Positions 18,264-27,052 of a stretch of 64,000 nucleotides of DNA are shown piece by piece. The notes under the pieces were generated by a model, which saw only the letters and a program-made list of their open reading frames with translations, ran no database searches and was not told the DNA's origin. A program made the translations under genes and the position numbers. Source of the stretch: Pseudomonadota bacterium (GTDB lineage: Bacteria; Pseudomonadota; Alphaproteobacteria; Rhizobiales; Beijerinckiaceae); assembly GCA_021781815.1 (NCBI GenBank), contig JAJXWB010000018.1:1-64000 (forward strand), in the 5' to 3' direction. Within the stretch, counting starts at the first letter, position 1. Every line of letters begins with the position of its first letter.

Positions 18264-18902
18264 TCACTCCCCCAGCACCGGCCGCGTTCGCCAGTCGAAC
18301 CTGACCGTTGCGAACCGCACCGCGACATAGCCGCCGACCACCCCCCACGCCATGATCGCGCGTGAAAAGCCAAGCCCCAGAGTCAGGATCAGATAGGCCG
18401 CGCAGGCCAGCGCCACGAGAATCGCCTGATAGCGACCGGGCTGCATGATCTCGGGCACTTCGCGCACGAGAACGTCGCGCAGCACGCCGCCGCCGACGCC
18501 GGCGACGCAGCCGACCATCATCACGCCAGGCAGCGGCAGGCCCGCCTGCAGCGCGGTCTCGACGCCGAGCACGGCGAAGGCCGGCGTGCCGACGGAATCG
18601 ATCAGTTCGATCGCCTGTTCGATCAGTTTTGCCGTATGCAGCCTTCTGGCCAGCGCGATGGCCAAAAAAGTCGTGGCGGCGATCTCCGGCAGGTAGACCG
18701 GATTGGTCAGAGCCAGCGGAATTTTTTGCAAGAGGACGCCGTCGCGGATCAGGCCGCCGCCGATCGACGAGACCAGCGCCGTCATGAACACGCCGACGAG
18801 GTCGAATCTCTTGCGCAACCCGACGAGCGCTCCAGACAGCGCCCAGGCGAAAATCGCGAGATAGTCGAGTTGGACCGGAAGCTGGAACTGGTCGGGGATC
18901 AT
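18264..18902 (-). CDS. TRIC / UPF0126 membrane channel protein
   Basis: About 212 residues with seven predicted helices. The duplicated glycine-rich motif of the family is clear: GGGLIRDGVL in the first repeat and GGGVLRDVLVREVP in the second. Structurally known relatives are trimeric intracellular cation channels selective for potassium. The frame is open to 19052, but that would overrun the divergent cysteine desulfurase; ATG 18902 (MIPDQFQLPVQLDYL) matches the family start. Confidence 0.9.
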   Translation of the reverse strand: MIPDQFQLPVQLDYLAIFAWALSGALVGLRKRFDLVGVFMTALVSSIGGGLIRDGVLLQKIPLALTNPVYLPEIAATTFLAIALARRLHTAKLIEQAIELIDSVGTPAFAVLGVETALQAGLPLPGVMMVGCVAGVGGGVLRDVLVREVPEIMQPGRYQAILVALACAAYLILTLGLGFSRAIMAWGVVGGYVAVRFATVRFDWRTRPVLGE

Positions 18903-19012
18903 CGAAGCGCCCTGTCGGAAAGCCGCGGCGGCGTGTCCTTTCTCGCCCGCGCCGCCCGGTTCGGCAATGGAGGCGGTTCGCGCGCGCGCGAAATGCGGGG
19001 TAAAGACGGAAC

Positions 19013-20170
19013 GTGACCCGCTTCTATCTCGATCATAACGCCACGTCGCCATTGCGCCCGTCCGCGCGCGAAGCGACGGTCGAATCGCTTGCGGCCTGCG
19101 GCAACGCGTCCTCCGTCCACGCCGAGGGTCGCGCCGCTCGCGCTGCGATCGAGAACGCGCGCGAATCGGTCGCCGCGCTGGTCGGCGCTGCGGCGCGAAA
19201 CGTGATTTTCACGTCCGGCGCGACGGAGGCGCTCAATCTTGCGCTGCGGCCGGATTGGCGAGGGCGCGATGGCGCGTTGGCCGACTGGCTGCTGCTTGGG
19301 GCGACCGAACATGTCGCCGCGCTCGGCGGCCACGGCTTCGGCGACAGGTTTTCCCGCCTCGCGGTGGACGGGCAGGGCCGGCTCGATCTTGCGGCGCTGG
19401 ACGCGGCCCTCGCGCTGGCCGGCGGCCGCTCGGTCGCGCTGGCGTTGCAGGCCGCCAACAACGAGACGGGCGTGCTGCAACCCGTAGCCGAGGCGGCGGC
19501 GAAGGTTCACGCTGCTGGCGGCCTCGTCGTTTGCGACGCCGTGCAGGCTGCGGGCCGCGTGACCTGCACGTTCGAGACGACCGGCGCCGACATGCTCGTC
19601 CTTTCCTCGCACAAGATAGGCGGTCCACAGGGCGCGGGCGCGTTGATTCTGCGCGATGCCTCGCTTCATTGCGGCTTTCCGCTGATTCGCGGCGGCGGCC
19701 AGGAGCGCGGTTTTCGCGCGGGTACCGAGAACGTGGCCGCAATCGCGGGCTTTGGCGTTGCGGCGGCCGAGGCGACGGCGAACCGCTCCGCCGAAGCCCT
19801 GCGCAGCGAATCCCTGCGGCGCGCGCTCGAGTCCGAACTCCTGCGGCTCGCCCCAGAGGCGACCATTTTCGGCCAAAGCGCCCTGCGCCTGCCCAATACC
19901 AGCGCCTTCGCCATCCCCGGCCTTTCGGCGGAAACCATGCTGATGGCCTTCGATCTGGCCGGCGTCGCAGTCTCCTCCGGCTCGGCCTGCTCCTCCGGCA
20001 AAGTCAATCGGTCGCACGTGCTGGAGGCGATGGCGGTTGCGCCCGATCTGGCCAGGGGCGCTCTGCGGGCCAGCTTTGGCTGGTCCTCAACCCTCGCGGA
20101 TCTGGATGCCTGCTGCGCCGTACTTGCGCAAACCATTGGCCGCATTCGCCGGAAACGCACGGGGCGCTAG
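19013..20170 (+). CDS. Cysteine desulfurase (IscS/NifS type, first of two in the suf cluster)
   Basis: A 385-residue pyridoxal-phosphate enzyme that takes sulfur from cysteine for iron-sulfur cluster assembly. YLDHNATSPLRP opens the protein, LSSHKIGGPQGAGALI carries the PLP lysine and SGSACSSGKVNRSHVL carries the active-site cysteine on the flexible loop typical of group I (IscS/NifS) enzymes. The start is GTG 19013. It precedes sufB by 98 bases. A second, group II desulfurase (sufS) lies further down the cluster, so the two may be alternatives or serve different acceptors. Confidence 0.93.
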   Translation: MTRFYLDHNATSPLRPSAREATVESLAACGNASSVHAEGRAARAAIENARESVAALVGAAARNVIFTSGATEALNLALRPDWRGRDGALADWLLLGATEHVAALGGHGFGDRFSRLAVDGQGRLDLAALDAALALAGGRSVALALQAANNETGVLQPVAEAAAKVHAAGGLVVCDAVQAAGRVTCTFETTGADMLVLSSHKIGGPQGAGALILRDASLHCGFPLIRGGGQERGFRAGTENVAAIAGFGVAAAEATANRSAEALRSESLRRALESELLRLAPEATIFGQSALRLPNTSAFAIPGLSAETMLMAFDLAGVAVSSGSACSSGKVNRSHVLEAMAVAPDLARGALRASFGWSSTLADLDACCAVLAQTIGRIRRKRTGR

Positions 20171-20189
20171 CCCTTTTGGAGGCTGTGGC

Positions 20190-20218
20190 TTGAAGACGCG
20201 CGAACATCGGTCCATTAT
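20190..20218 (+). promoter_or_regulatory. Possible sigma-70 promoter for sufB
   Basis: TTGAAG (20190-20195) and CATTAT (20213-20218) are separated by 17 bases, each matching four of six consensus positions, about 50 bases upstream of the sufB ATG. This is a weak assignment made by eye. No Rrf2-type regulator gene is next to the cluster. Confidence 0.35.
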
Positions 20219-20268
20219 AGGTTTATCCGACCGGCGGCCCTTGAAACCGCGCAGGGCAGGAGAAGATT

Positions 20269-21738
20269 ATGGCGGCTGTTAAAGAGACGGTCGATCGCGT
20301 GAAGGCGATCGACGTTGATGCATACAAGTACGGCTTCGTCACCGATATCGAATCCGACAAAGCGCCCAAGGGGCTGAACGAGGACATCGTTCGGTTCATT
20401 TCTGCGCGCAAAAACGAACCGGAATGGCTGCTCGAATGGCGTCTCGACGCCTATCGTCGCTGGCTCACCATGCGCGAGCCGGACTGGGCGCGGGTCGAAT
20501 ATCCGAAGATTGACTATCAGGATCTCTACTACTATTCCGCGCCCAGGAGCACGCCGGGGCCGACCTCGCTTGAGGACGTCGACCCGGAACTCCTGCGCAC
20601 CTATGAAAAGCTTGGCATTCCCCTCCGCGAGCAGGAAATTCTGGCGGGCGTGCAGACCTCGCGCGTCGCGGTCGACGCCGTATTCGACTCGGTGTCGGTC
20701 GCAACCACTTTCCGCGCTGAACTCGCCAAGGCCGGTGTGATCTTCTGCCCGATCTCGGAAGCCGTGCATTCGCATCCCGAACTCGTGCGGAAATATCTCG
20801 GCTCGGTGGTGCCTGTGACCGACAATTATTTCGCTACGCTCAATTCGGCGGTCTATTCGGATGGCTCGTTCGTCTACATCCCGCCTGGCGTGCGCTGTCC
20901 GATGGAGTTATCGACTTACTTTCGCATCAACGAGCGCAACACCGGCCAGTTCGAGCGCACGCTGATCATCGCGGACGCCGGTTCCTATGTGTCCTATCTC
21001 GAAGGCTGCACCGCTCCGCAGCGCGACGAGAACCAGTTGCACGCGGCTGTGGTGGAGCTGATCGCCCACGATGACGCCGAGATCAAATATTCGACCGTGC
21101 AGAACTGGTATCCCGGCGACTCCGAGGGCAAGGGCGGTATCTACAATTTCGTCACCAAACGCGGAGATTGCAGAGGGCGGCGCGCGAAGATCTCGTGGAC
21201 GCAGGTCGAGACGGGATCGGCGATCACCTGGAAATATCCCTCCTGCATTCTGCGCGGCGACGACTCCCGCGGCGAGTTCTATTCGATCGCCATTTCCAAT
21301 GGCCGGCAGCAGGTCGATTCCGGCACCAAGATGATCCATCTCGGCAGGAACACGTCGAGCCGCATCATCTCCAAGGGCATTTCCGCGGGCAAGTCGAACA
21401 ACACCTATCGCGGTCAGGTGAGCGCGCATCGCAAGGCGACCAATGCGCGCAACTTCACCAATTGCGACTCGCTGCTGATCGGCCACGACTGCGGCGCGCA
21501 CACGGTTCCGTATATCGAGAGCAAGAATGCAACCGCCGTTTTCGAGCATGAGGCGACAACGTCGAAGATTTCCGAGGATCAGCTCTTCTACTGCCTGCAA
21601 CGCGGTCTCTCGTCGGAAGAAGCCACTGCGCTGATCGTCAACGGTTTCGTGCGCGACGTGCTGCAGCAATTGCCGATGGAGTTCGCGGTCGAGGCGCAGA
21701 AGCTGATCGCAATATCGCTTGAAGGGAGCGTGGGGTAA
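20269..21738 (+). CDS. sufB: Fe-S assembly scaffold SufB
   Basis: A 489-residue scaffold subunit that with SufC and SufD forms the SufBC2D complex on which iron-sulfur clusters are built. Family motifs include [21 protein letters not shown], the cysteine-containing [21 protein letters not shown], and the C-terminal [20 protein letters not shown] 20269 has AGGAGA just upstream. sufC starts 66 bases downstream. Confidence 0.97.
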   Translation: MAAVKETVDRVKAIDVDAYKYGFVTDIESDKAPKGLNEDIVRFISARKNEPEWLLEWRLDAYRRWLTMREPDWARVEYPKIDYQDLYYYSAPRSTPGPTSLEDVDPELLRTYEKLGIPLREQEILAGVQTSRVAVDAVFDSVSVATTFRAELAKAGVIFCPISEAVHSHPELVRKYLGSVVPVTDNYFATLNSAVYSDGSFVYIPPGVRCPMELSTYFRINERNTGQFERTLIIADAGSYVSYLEGCTAPQRDENQLHAAVVELIAHDDAEIKYSTVQNWYPGDSEGKGGIYNFVTKRGDCRGRRAKISWTQVETGSAITWKYPSCILRGDDSRGEFYSIAISNGRQQVDSGTKMIHLGRNTSSRIISKGISAGKSNNTYRGQVSAHRKATNARNFTNCDSLLIGHDCGAHTVPYIESKNATAVFEHEATTSKISEDQLFYCLQRGLSSEEATALIVNGFVRDVLQQLPMEFAVEAQKLIAISLEGSVG

Positions 21739-21804
21739 GCGCGCACGCGCTCATTTCATCCCCTTGAGACGCGCGTCTCGGGGTTCAGTAAGCAAGGCCA
21801 GACA

Positions 21805-22554
21805 ATGCTTGAAGTTAAAAATCTCCACGTCTCCATCGGCGATCGCAAGATTCTCGACGGTCTGAATCTCACTGTGAAAAACGGCGAGGTCGCCGCCATC
21901 ATGGGGCCGAACGGCACGGGCAAGTCCACCTTGTCCTATGTCATAGCCGGCCGTCCGGATTACGAGGTCGCCGAAGGCGAAATCCTGCTCGACGGCGTCA
22001 ATCTGCTGGACATGGACACGACCGAGCGCGCCAACGCCGGCGTGTTCCTGGCGTTCCAGTACCCTCTGGAGATTCCCGGCGTCGCCACCATGACCTTCCT
22101 CAAGGCTGCGCTCAATGCGCAGGCGCGCGCGCGCGGGCAGAAGGAATTGCAGACGCCCGATTTCATGAAGAAAGTCAGGGACGCCGCGCAAAAACTCGGC
22201 GTGAAGCAGGACATGCTCAAGCGCCCGCTCAACGTCGGCTTTTCCGGCGGCGAGAAGAAACGCATGGAAATTTTGCAGATGGCGCTTCTGCAACCGAAAC
22301 TCGGCATCCTCGACGAAACCGATTCCGGCCTCGACATCGACGCCCTGCGTGTCGTGGCCGAAGGCGTGAATGCGCTGCGCTCGAAGGACCGCAGCTTTCT
22401 CGTCATCACGCACTACCAGCGCCTGCTCGACTACATCAAGCCGGATACGGTGCATGTCATGGCGCGCGGAAAGATCGCGCGCTCCGGCGGGCCGGAGCTG
22501 GCGCTGGAGCTGGAGAAATCCGGTTACGCCGAATTCATCGGCGAGGCCGCATGA
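21805..22554 (+). CDS. sufC: Fe-S assembly ATPase SufC
   Basis: A 249-residue ABC-type ATPase that drives the SufBCD scaffold. Walker A is GPNGTGKSTLSYV near residue 35, the signature is FSGGEKKRMEIL, Walker B is LGILDETDSGLDIDAL (an E-T-D variant of the usual D-E-T/P-T order that is normal in SufC), and the H-loop is FLVITHYQRLLDYI. The gene end overlaps the sufD start by four bases (ATGA). Confidence 0.97.
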   Translation: MLEVKNLHVSIGDRKILDGLNLTVKNGEVAAIMGPNGTGKSTLSYVIAGRPDYEVAEGEILLDGVNLLDMDTTERANAGVFLAFQYPLEIPGVATMTFLKAALNAQARARGQKELQTPDFMKKVRDAAQKLGVKQDMLKRPLNVGFSGGEKKRMEILQMALLQPKLGILDETDSGLDIDALRVVAEGVNALRSKDRSFLVITHYQRLLDYIKPDTVHVMARGKIARSGGPELALELEKSGYAEFIGEAA

Positions 22555-23888
22555 ACCTGCCCGCGACGATACGGACTCGCACCGAGGCCGAGACGGCGCT
22601 GATCGAAGCGTTCGACGCGACCGAACATCTGTTGCGCGGCGCATGCGATCTGCGGGCCGCTGCGATGGCGCATTTTTCCGCGATCGGCTTGCCGAACCGG
22701 CGGGTCGAATCCTGGCATTACACGGACCTTCGCGCCATGTTGCGGGAAGCGGCGCCGATCCGCGCGCCGGATTCGTTCACGTTAGCGCGCGCGCATGAAT
22801 TGCTGCAGGGGCCGGGCGGGCAGACCCATGCGATTCGCCTCCTCGTTCTGAACGGCGCCTACCGCCCGGATTTGTCGGATCTCGCCGATTTGCCGGCGGG
22901 CGTTGCGGTGACGTCGCTATCCGACGAACTCGTGGCCGGCGATCCGGAAGTCCTGACTGCGCTTGTCGGCGAAGGGCAGGGCGGCGACGATGCGGTGGTG
23001 GCGCTCAATGCCGCGCTTATGCAGGACGGCATCGTCGTCCGCGTCGCGCCGGGGGCCGAGATCGAGCGACCGCTGGCGCTGGTCAACATGATGTCCGGTG
23101 GCGCGCCGCATGCGGCCTTCGTGCGCTCGCTCGTTATCGTCGGCGCCGGCGCCAGGGTCCGCCTGACCGAGACGACCACCGCCTGCACGCCTGCCGCCAC
23201 GCAGGCCAACGAGGCGATGGTCCTGAAGATCGGGGACCGGGCGAACGTCGATTATGTCACGCGCGTCTTCGCGCAGGGCGAAGGCGCCATTGCGGTGCAT
23301 TCGCTGCTGGCTACGGTCGGCGCCGACGCCCATTTCAACGCTTTCTGCTTCATGCCGGAAGTCGGTTTGGCGCGTCGCCAGATTTTTGCGCGGCTGAACG
23401 GACGGCGCTCCAACGTGCGCTTCGGCGGCCTGTCGCTGCTGCGCGGACGGCAGCATGCCGACACGACTCTCGTCGTCGAGCATGTCGCGCCCGATTGCAC
23501 GAGCCGTGAGTTTTTCCGTCATATTCTCGACCATGAGTCCACCGGCGTCTTTCAGGGCAAGGTGGTCGTTCGACCAAACGCGCAGAAGACCGACGGCGCG
23601 ATGAAGAGCCAGGCGATCATGCTCGGCGATGATGCCGTCATGAACAACAAGCCCGAGCTTGAAATCTTCGCCGACGACGTAGTGTGCGGCCATGGCGCGA
23701 CGGTCGGGCAGCTTGACGATGATCAGATCTTCTACCTTCAGGCGCGCGGCCTGCCGCGCGAAGAAGCCGAGTCGCTGCTGCTGGAGGCGTTCGCCAACGA
23801 GGCGCTCGATCTCATCGCCGACGAAAAGCTGCGCGCGCGCTTCATCGACGACACGAAGGCATGGCTTGCGCAGAGAGGCGCGAAATGA
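22551..23888 (+). CDS. sufD: Fe-S assembly protein SufD
   Basis: A 445-residue partner of SufB in the SufBC2D scaffold. The beta-helix core and C-terminal family motif are seen: ALHRAV-type iron-cluster region VFQGKVVVRPNAQKTDG, then CGHGATVGQLDDDQIFYLQARG, the histidine-bearing segment. It is translationally coupled to sufC upstream and to sufS downstream by ATGA overlaps. Confidence 0.95.
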   Translation: MNLPATIRTRTEAETALIEAFDATEHLLRGACDLRAAAMAHFSAIGLPNRRVESWHYTDLRAMLREAAPIRAPDSFTLARAHELLQGPGGQTHAIRLLVLNGAYRPDLSDLADLPAGVAVTSLSDELVAGDPEVLTALVGEGQGGDDAVVALNAALMQDGIVVRVAPGAEIERPLALVNMMSGGAPHAAFVRSLVIVGAGARVRLTETTTACTPAATQANEAMVLKIGDRANVDYVTRVFAQGEGAIAVHSLLATVGADAHFNAFCFMPEVGLARRQIFARLNGRRSNVRFGGLSLLRGRQHADTTLVVEHVAPDCTSREFFRHILDHESTGVFQGKVVVRPNAQKTDGAMKSQAIMLGDDAVMNNKPELEIFADDVVCGHGATVGQLDDDQIFYLQARGLPREEAESLLLEAFANEALDLIADEKLRARFIDDTKAWLAQRGAK

Positions 23889-25117
23889 ACGCCCACGCGC
23901 CCTACGATGTCACGGCCCTGCGTCGGGATTTTCCGATCTTGAACGAAAGGCCGTATGGCAAGAAGCTGGTTTATCTCGACAACGCCGCTTCCGCGCAGAA
24001 ACCGAAAGCGGTGATCGAGCGCATGACGCATGTCTATGAGCACGAATACGCCAACGTGCACCGCGGCCTGCACTATCTCGCAAACGCCGCGACCGACGCC
24101 TTCGAAGGCGCACGGGCGAGCGTGCGCCGTTTTCTGAATGCGGAATCGGACGACGAGATCGTTTTCACACGCTCGGCGACGGAGGCGATCAATCTCGTCG
24201 CGGCTTCGTTCGGTCTCGCTCACATCGGCGAAGGCGATGAGATTGTGCTCTCGATCATGGAGCATCATTCCAACATCATACCCTGGCATTTTCATCGCGA
24301 GCGCAAGGGCGCCGTCATGAAATGGATCGAGATCGATGACGATGGAGCCATCGATCTCGCCGCGTTCGAGCGTCTGCTGACGCAAAAGACGAAGATCGTC
24401 GCGATCACGCACATGTCCAATGTGCTGGGCGCGCCGACGCCAGTCGCCGATATCGTCCGCATCGCCCACGCCCACGGCGTGGCCGTGCTGGTGGACGGCT
24501 CGCAGGGCGCCGTTCATCTCGACGTCGATGTGCGCGCGCTCGACGCGGATTTTTACGTGCTCACTGGTCACAAGGTGTATGGACCGACCGGGATCGGCGT
24601 GCTTTACGGCAAGCGGAAATGGCTCGAAAATCTGCCGCCGTTCAATGGCGGCGGCGAGATGATCGAGGTCGTGACGAGGGATCGCGTCACCTATAACGCG
24701 CCGCCGCACCGTTTCGAGGCGGGCACGCCGCCGATCGTGCAGGCTGTCGGCCTCGGCGCGGCGCTCGAATACATGGACATGGTCGGCCGCAAGGCGATCC
24801 GCGCCCATGAAGCCGAACTGACGGCCTATGCGATGGAGCGGCTGTCGCGGATCAATTCGCTGCGCATTCTCGGCCGAGCGAAAGACAAGGGGCCGATCGT
24901 CTCGTTCGAGATGAAGGGCGCGCACGCACATGATGTCGCGACCATAATCGATCGCGCCGGCGTCGCTGTTCGCGCCGGTACGCATTGCGCCATGCCGCTG
25001 CTGGAGCGTTTCGGCGCGACCTCGACGTGTCGCGCTTCATTCGCCCTGTACAATACACATGAAGAGATCGATGCGCTCGCCGAGGCCCTGCAACGGGCCG
25101 AAGCCCTGTTTTCGTGA
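23885..25117 (+). CDS. sufS: Cysteine desulfurase SufS
   Basis: A 410-residue group II cysteine desulfurase. YLDNAASAQKP opens the fold, LTGHKVYGPTGIGVLYG holds the PLP lysine and VRAGTHCAMPLLERFG holds the catalytic cysteine. ATG 23885 overlaps the sufD stop, fixing the start over the upstream in-frame codon at 23861. No sufE or sufU is present in the window, so its sulfur acceptor is encoded elsewhere or is SufB directly. Confidence 0.97.
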   Translation: MNAHAPYDVTALRRDFPILNERPYGKKLVYLDNAASAQKPKAVIERMTHVYEHEYANVHRGLHYLANAATDAFEGARASVRRFLNAESDDEIVFTRSATEAINLVAASFGLAHIGEGDEIVLSIMEHHSNIIPWHFHRERKGAVMKWIEIDDDGAIDLAAFERLLTQKTKIVAITHMSNVLGAPTPVADIVRIAHAHGVAVLVDGSQGAVHLDVDVRALDADFYVLTGHKVYGPTGIGVLYGKRKWLENLPPFNGGGEMIEVVTRDRVTYNAPPHRFEAGTPPIVQAVGLGAALEYMDMVGRKAIRAHEAELTAYAMERLSRINSLRILGRAKDKGPIVSFEMKGAHAHDVATIIDRAGVAVRAGTHCAMPLLERFGATSTCRASFALYNTHEEIDALAEALQRAEALFS

Positions 25118-25125
25118 GGATGGAC

Positions 25126-25509
25126 ATGACCGAGGCAACTGACGCCCCGTTCGCGCCGAACAAACCCGAGATCGGCATATCGAAGGAATTGTCGGCGGAG
25201 GAATATGACCGGCTGACCGATGACATCATCAACGCGCTGAAGTCGGTCTACGATCCGGAAATTCCCGCCGACATCTACGAACTCGGGCTCATCTACCGTG
25301 TCGAGGTGGATGAAGCCCGCTTCGTCAACATCGACATGACGCTGACGGCGCCAGGCTGCCCGGTCGCCGGGGAAATGCCGCAATGGGTCGAGAATGCCGT
25401 GGCGAGCGTGCCGGGCGTCGCCGGCGTCAAGGTCTCCATGGTCTTTGATCCGCCGTGGGACCAGAGTCGCATGTCGGAAATGGCGCGCGTTGCGCTGGAC
25501 ATGTGGTGA
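25126..25509 (+). CDS. sufT: SUF-associated DUF59 protein SufT
   Basis: A 127-residue MIP18/DUF59 protein. The domain motif is YDPEIPADIYELGLIYRVEV followed by MTLTAPGCPVAGEMP with the conserved cysteine. SufT proteins act in maturation of iron-sulfur proteins. GAGGA lies five bases before ATG 25126. The gene ends by overlapping the next start (TGATG), so it is coupled to the VOC gene. Confidence 0.93.
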   Translation: MTEATDAPFAPNKPEIGISKELSAEEYDRLTDDIINALKSVYDPEIPADIYELGLIYRVEVDEARFVNIDMTLTAPGCPVAGEMPQWVENAVASVPGVAGVKVSMVFDPPWDQSRMSEMARVALDMW

Positions 25510-25925
25510 TGCCGGCGCTGCGCGGCGTTCTTGAGACCTCTCTTTATGTCGAGGATCTCGCACGCGCTGCGCTGTTCTGGGAGGGGACGGTCGGTCTTCA
25601 TCCGCTCGTTCCCGGCGACAGGCGGTTTCGCGCCTATGACGCGGGCGGCGCATCGGTTCTGCTTCTCTTTCTGCGCGGGGCGACGCAGGAGACGGTGCAT
25701 GTGCCTGGCGGCTCAATCCCGCCGCATGGCGGCTCGGGCCATTTGCACGTGGCCTTCGCTGTTTCGTCGGATGAATTGCAGGAGTGGGAGGCGCGGCTTG
25801 CGGCTGCGGGCGTTGCGATCGAGGGGCGGGCCGATTGGCCGCGGGGCGGCCGCAGCATCTATTTTCGCGATCCCGATGGACACCTCGTCGAACTCGCGAC
25901 TCCGGGCCTGTGGCGGAATTACTGA
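25509..25925 (+). CDS. VOC (glyoxalase/bleomycin-resistance fold) protein
   Basis: A 138-residue protein of the vicinal-oxygen-chelate fold: LETSLYVEDLARAALFWEG at the N-terminus, HLHVAFAV in the middle and RSIYFRDPDGHLVELATPG at the C-terminus, giving the usual metal-binding His/Glu pattern. The reaction is unknown. Its start overlaps the sufT stop by one base, so it is co-translated with the SUF genes even though VOC proteins have no known role in cluster assembly. Confidence 0.87.
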   Translation: MPALRGVLETSLYVEDLARAALFWEGTVGLHPLVPGDRRFRAYDAGGASVLLLFLRGATQETVHVPGGSIPPHGGSGHLHVAFAVSSDELQEWEARLAAAGVAIEGRADWPRGGRSIYFRDPDGHLVELATPGLWRNY

Positions 25926-26009
25926 TCCCGTCTCGACGCGCAGCCCCCGGCCGCCTATATGTGTGAGACTCTTATTCGCAGGGCCTTGACCCCTGAATGG
26001 AGGAAGAGA

Positions 26010-26399
26010 ATGGGCGCTCGCCCGAAACTGAACGTCATATCGTTGACGGACGCCGCGGCTGCGCGCGTTCGCGAAATCATGGCGAACGCGGATCGTCCGC
26101 TCGTCGGCCTGCGTGTCGGCGTGAAGAACGGCGGCTGCGCCGGCATGTCCTACACGATGGAAATGGCCGACGCAGTGCGGCCCGGAGATGAAATCGTCGA
26201 GGACAAGGACGTGCGCGTGCTTGTCGATCCCAAGGCGATCCTGTTCCTGCTGGGAACGCAGATGGATTTCCAGGCAAGCAAGCTGTCGTCCGGCTTCGTC
26301 TTCAATAATCCGAACCAGACATCGGCCTGCGGCTGCGGCGAGAGCGTGGCGATCACACCGGTTGAGGTATTGCCGGAATCGCTTGGCGGCGTCGCCTGA
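26010..26399 (+). CDS. sufA: Iron-sulfur carrier SufA/IscA (HesB family)
   Basis: A 129-residue A-type carrier that receives clusters from SufBCD and passes them to targets. The three conserved cysteines are visible: NGGCAGMSY near residue 45 and SACGCGES near residue 112. The start ATG 26010 has GGAGG eight bases upstream; the earlier in-frame ATG at 25959 adds an unrelated extension. It closes the SUF cluster. Confidence 0.94.
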   Translation: MGARPKLNVISLTDAAAARVREIMANADRPLVGLRVGVKNGGCAGMSYTMEMADAVRPGDEIVEDKDVRVLVDPKAILFLLGTQMDFQASKLSSGFVFNNPNQTSACGCGESVAITPVEVLPESLGGVA

Positions 26400-26518
26400 C
26401 AGCGTCCTTCCCGCCGCTAGCGAGGCAGGCGGCGGAGACTGCGCCGGCAGGGACTCCGGGAAGCTGGCGCCTTCGCTTCGGCGGGGATAGAATTTTCGCG
26501 TCTGCCGGGAGCGTTTCG

Positions 26519-26914
26519 ATGGTTCGCGAGGACGTCGAGGACTTCTTTGCGCCCTTTGCGCGCATTCGAGCGCGCCGCATGTTTTCCGGCTACGGCGCTT
26601 ACATCGACGACGCCTGCTTCGCCTTGGTCATCCGGGGCGCCATCTGGATCAAGACTGACGAAGAGTCGGAGCGCGGGGCTCTGACGGCGGCGGGGTCGGA
26701 GCCGTTCAATTACACGCGGCCGGATGGGCGCCACGTCGTCATGTCCGCCTTCTGGCGTCTGCCGGACGCCGCGCTGGACGATGAGGACGCATTGCGCCGC
26801 TGGTGCGCGCCCGCGCTCGCCGCCGCGCAGAGGACCGCTGCGGAGAAAGCGCGGAAGGCGACGAAGGCCGCTCTGCCCGGCCGCACCGGAAAGAAAACCG
26901 GGAAGGCGCGTTGA
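26519..26914 (+). CDS. TfoX N-terminal domain protein
   Basis: A 131-residue protein with the TfoX N-terminal fold: RRMFSGYGAYIDDACFALVIRG then WIKTDEES and MSAFWRLPDAALDDEDAL. The C-terminus is lysine- and arginine-rich (KARKATKAALPGRTGKK), suggesting nucleic-acid contact or nonspecific basicity. TfoX proteins regulate competence in gammaproteobacteria; stand-alone N-domains in alphaproteobacteria have no assigned role. It is not clearly linked to its neighbours. Confidence 0.85.
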   Translation: MVREDVEDFFAPFARIRARRMFSGYGAYIDDACFALVIRGAIWIKTDEESERGALTAAGSEPFNYTRPDGRHVVMSAFWRLPDAALDDEDALRRWCAPALAAAQRTAAEKARKATKAALPGRTGKKTGKAR

Positions 26915-26920
26915 TCTGAG

Positions 26921-26926
26921 TATAAT
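26921..26926 (+). promoter_or_regulatory. Consensus -10 element upstream of gyrA
   Basis: TATAAT lies directly after the TfoX-like stop and about 126 bases before gyrA in a locally AT-rich gap. No matching -35 box is seen at the expected distance, so promoter function is only possible. Confidence 0.35.
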
Positions 26927-27052
26927 AGATTGTTTTCAAATGAATTTAATCATTATTCCGGCAGCCCGGAAATTCGCTCTTTCGGCCGCGATCGGATAAT
27001 CTGCTGCATCTGATTCTTTGGCGCTTCGGCGTCCTCCTGCCGGGTCTATCCT

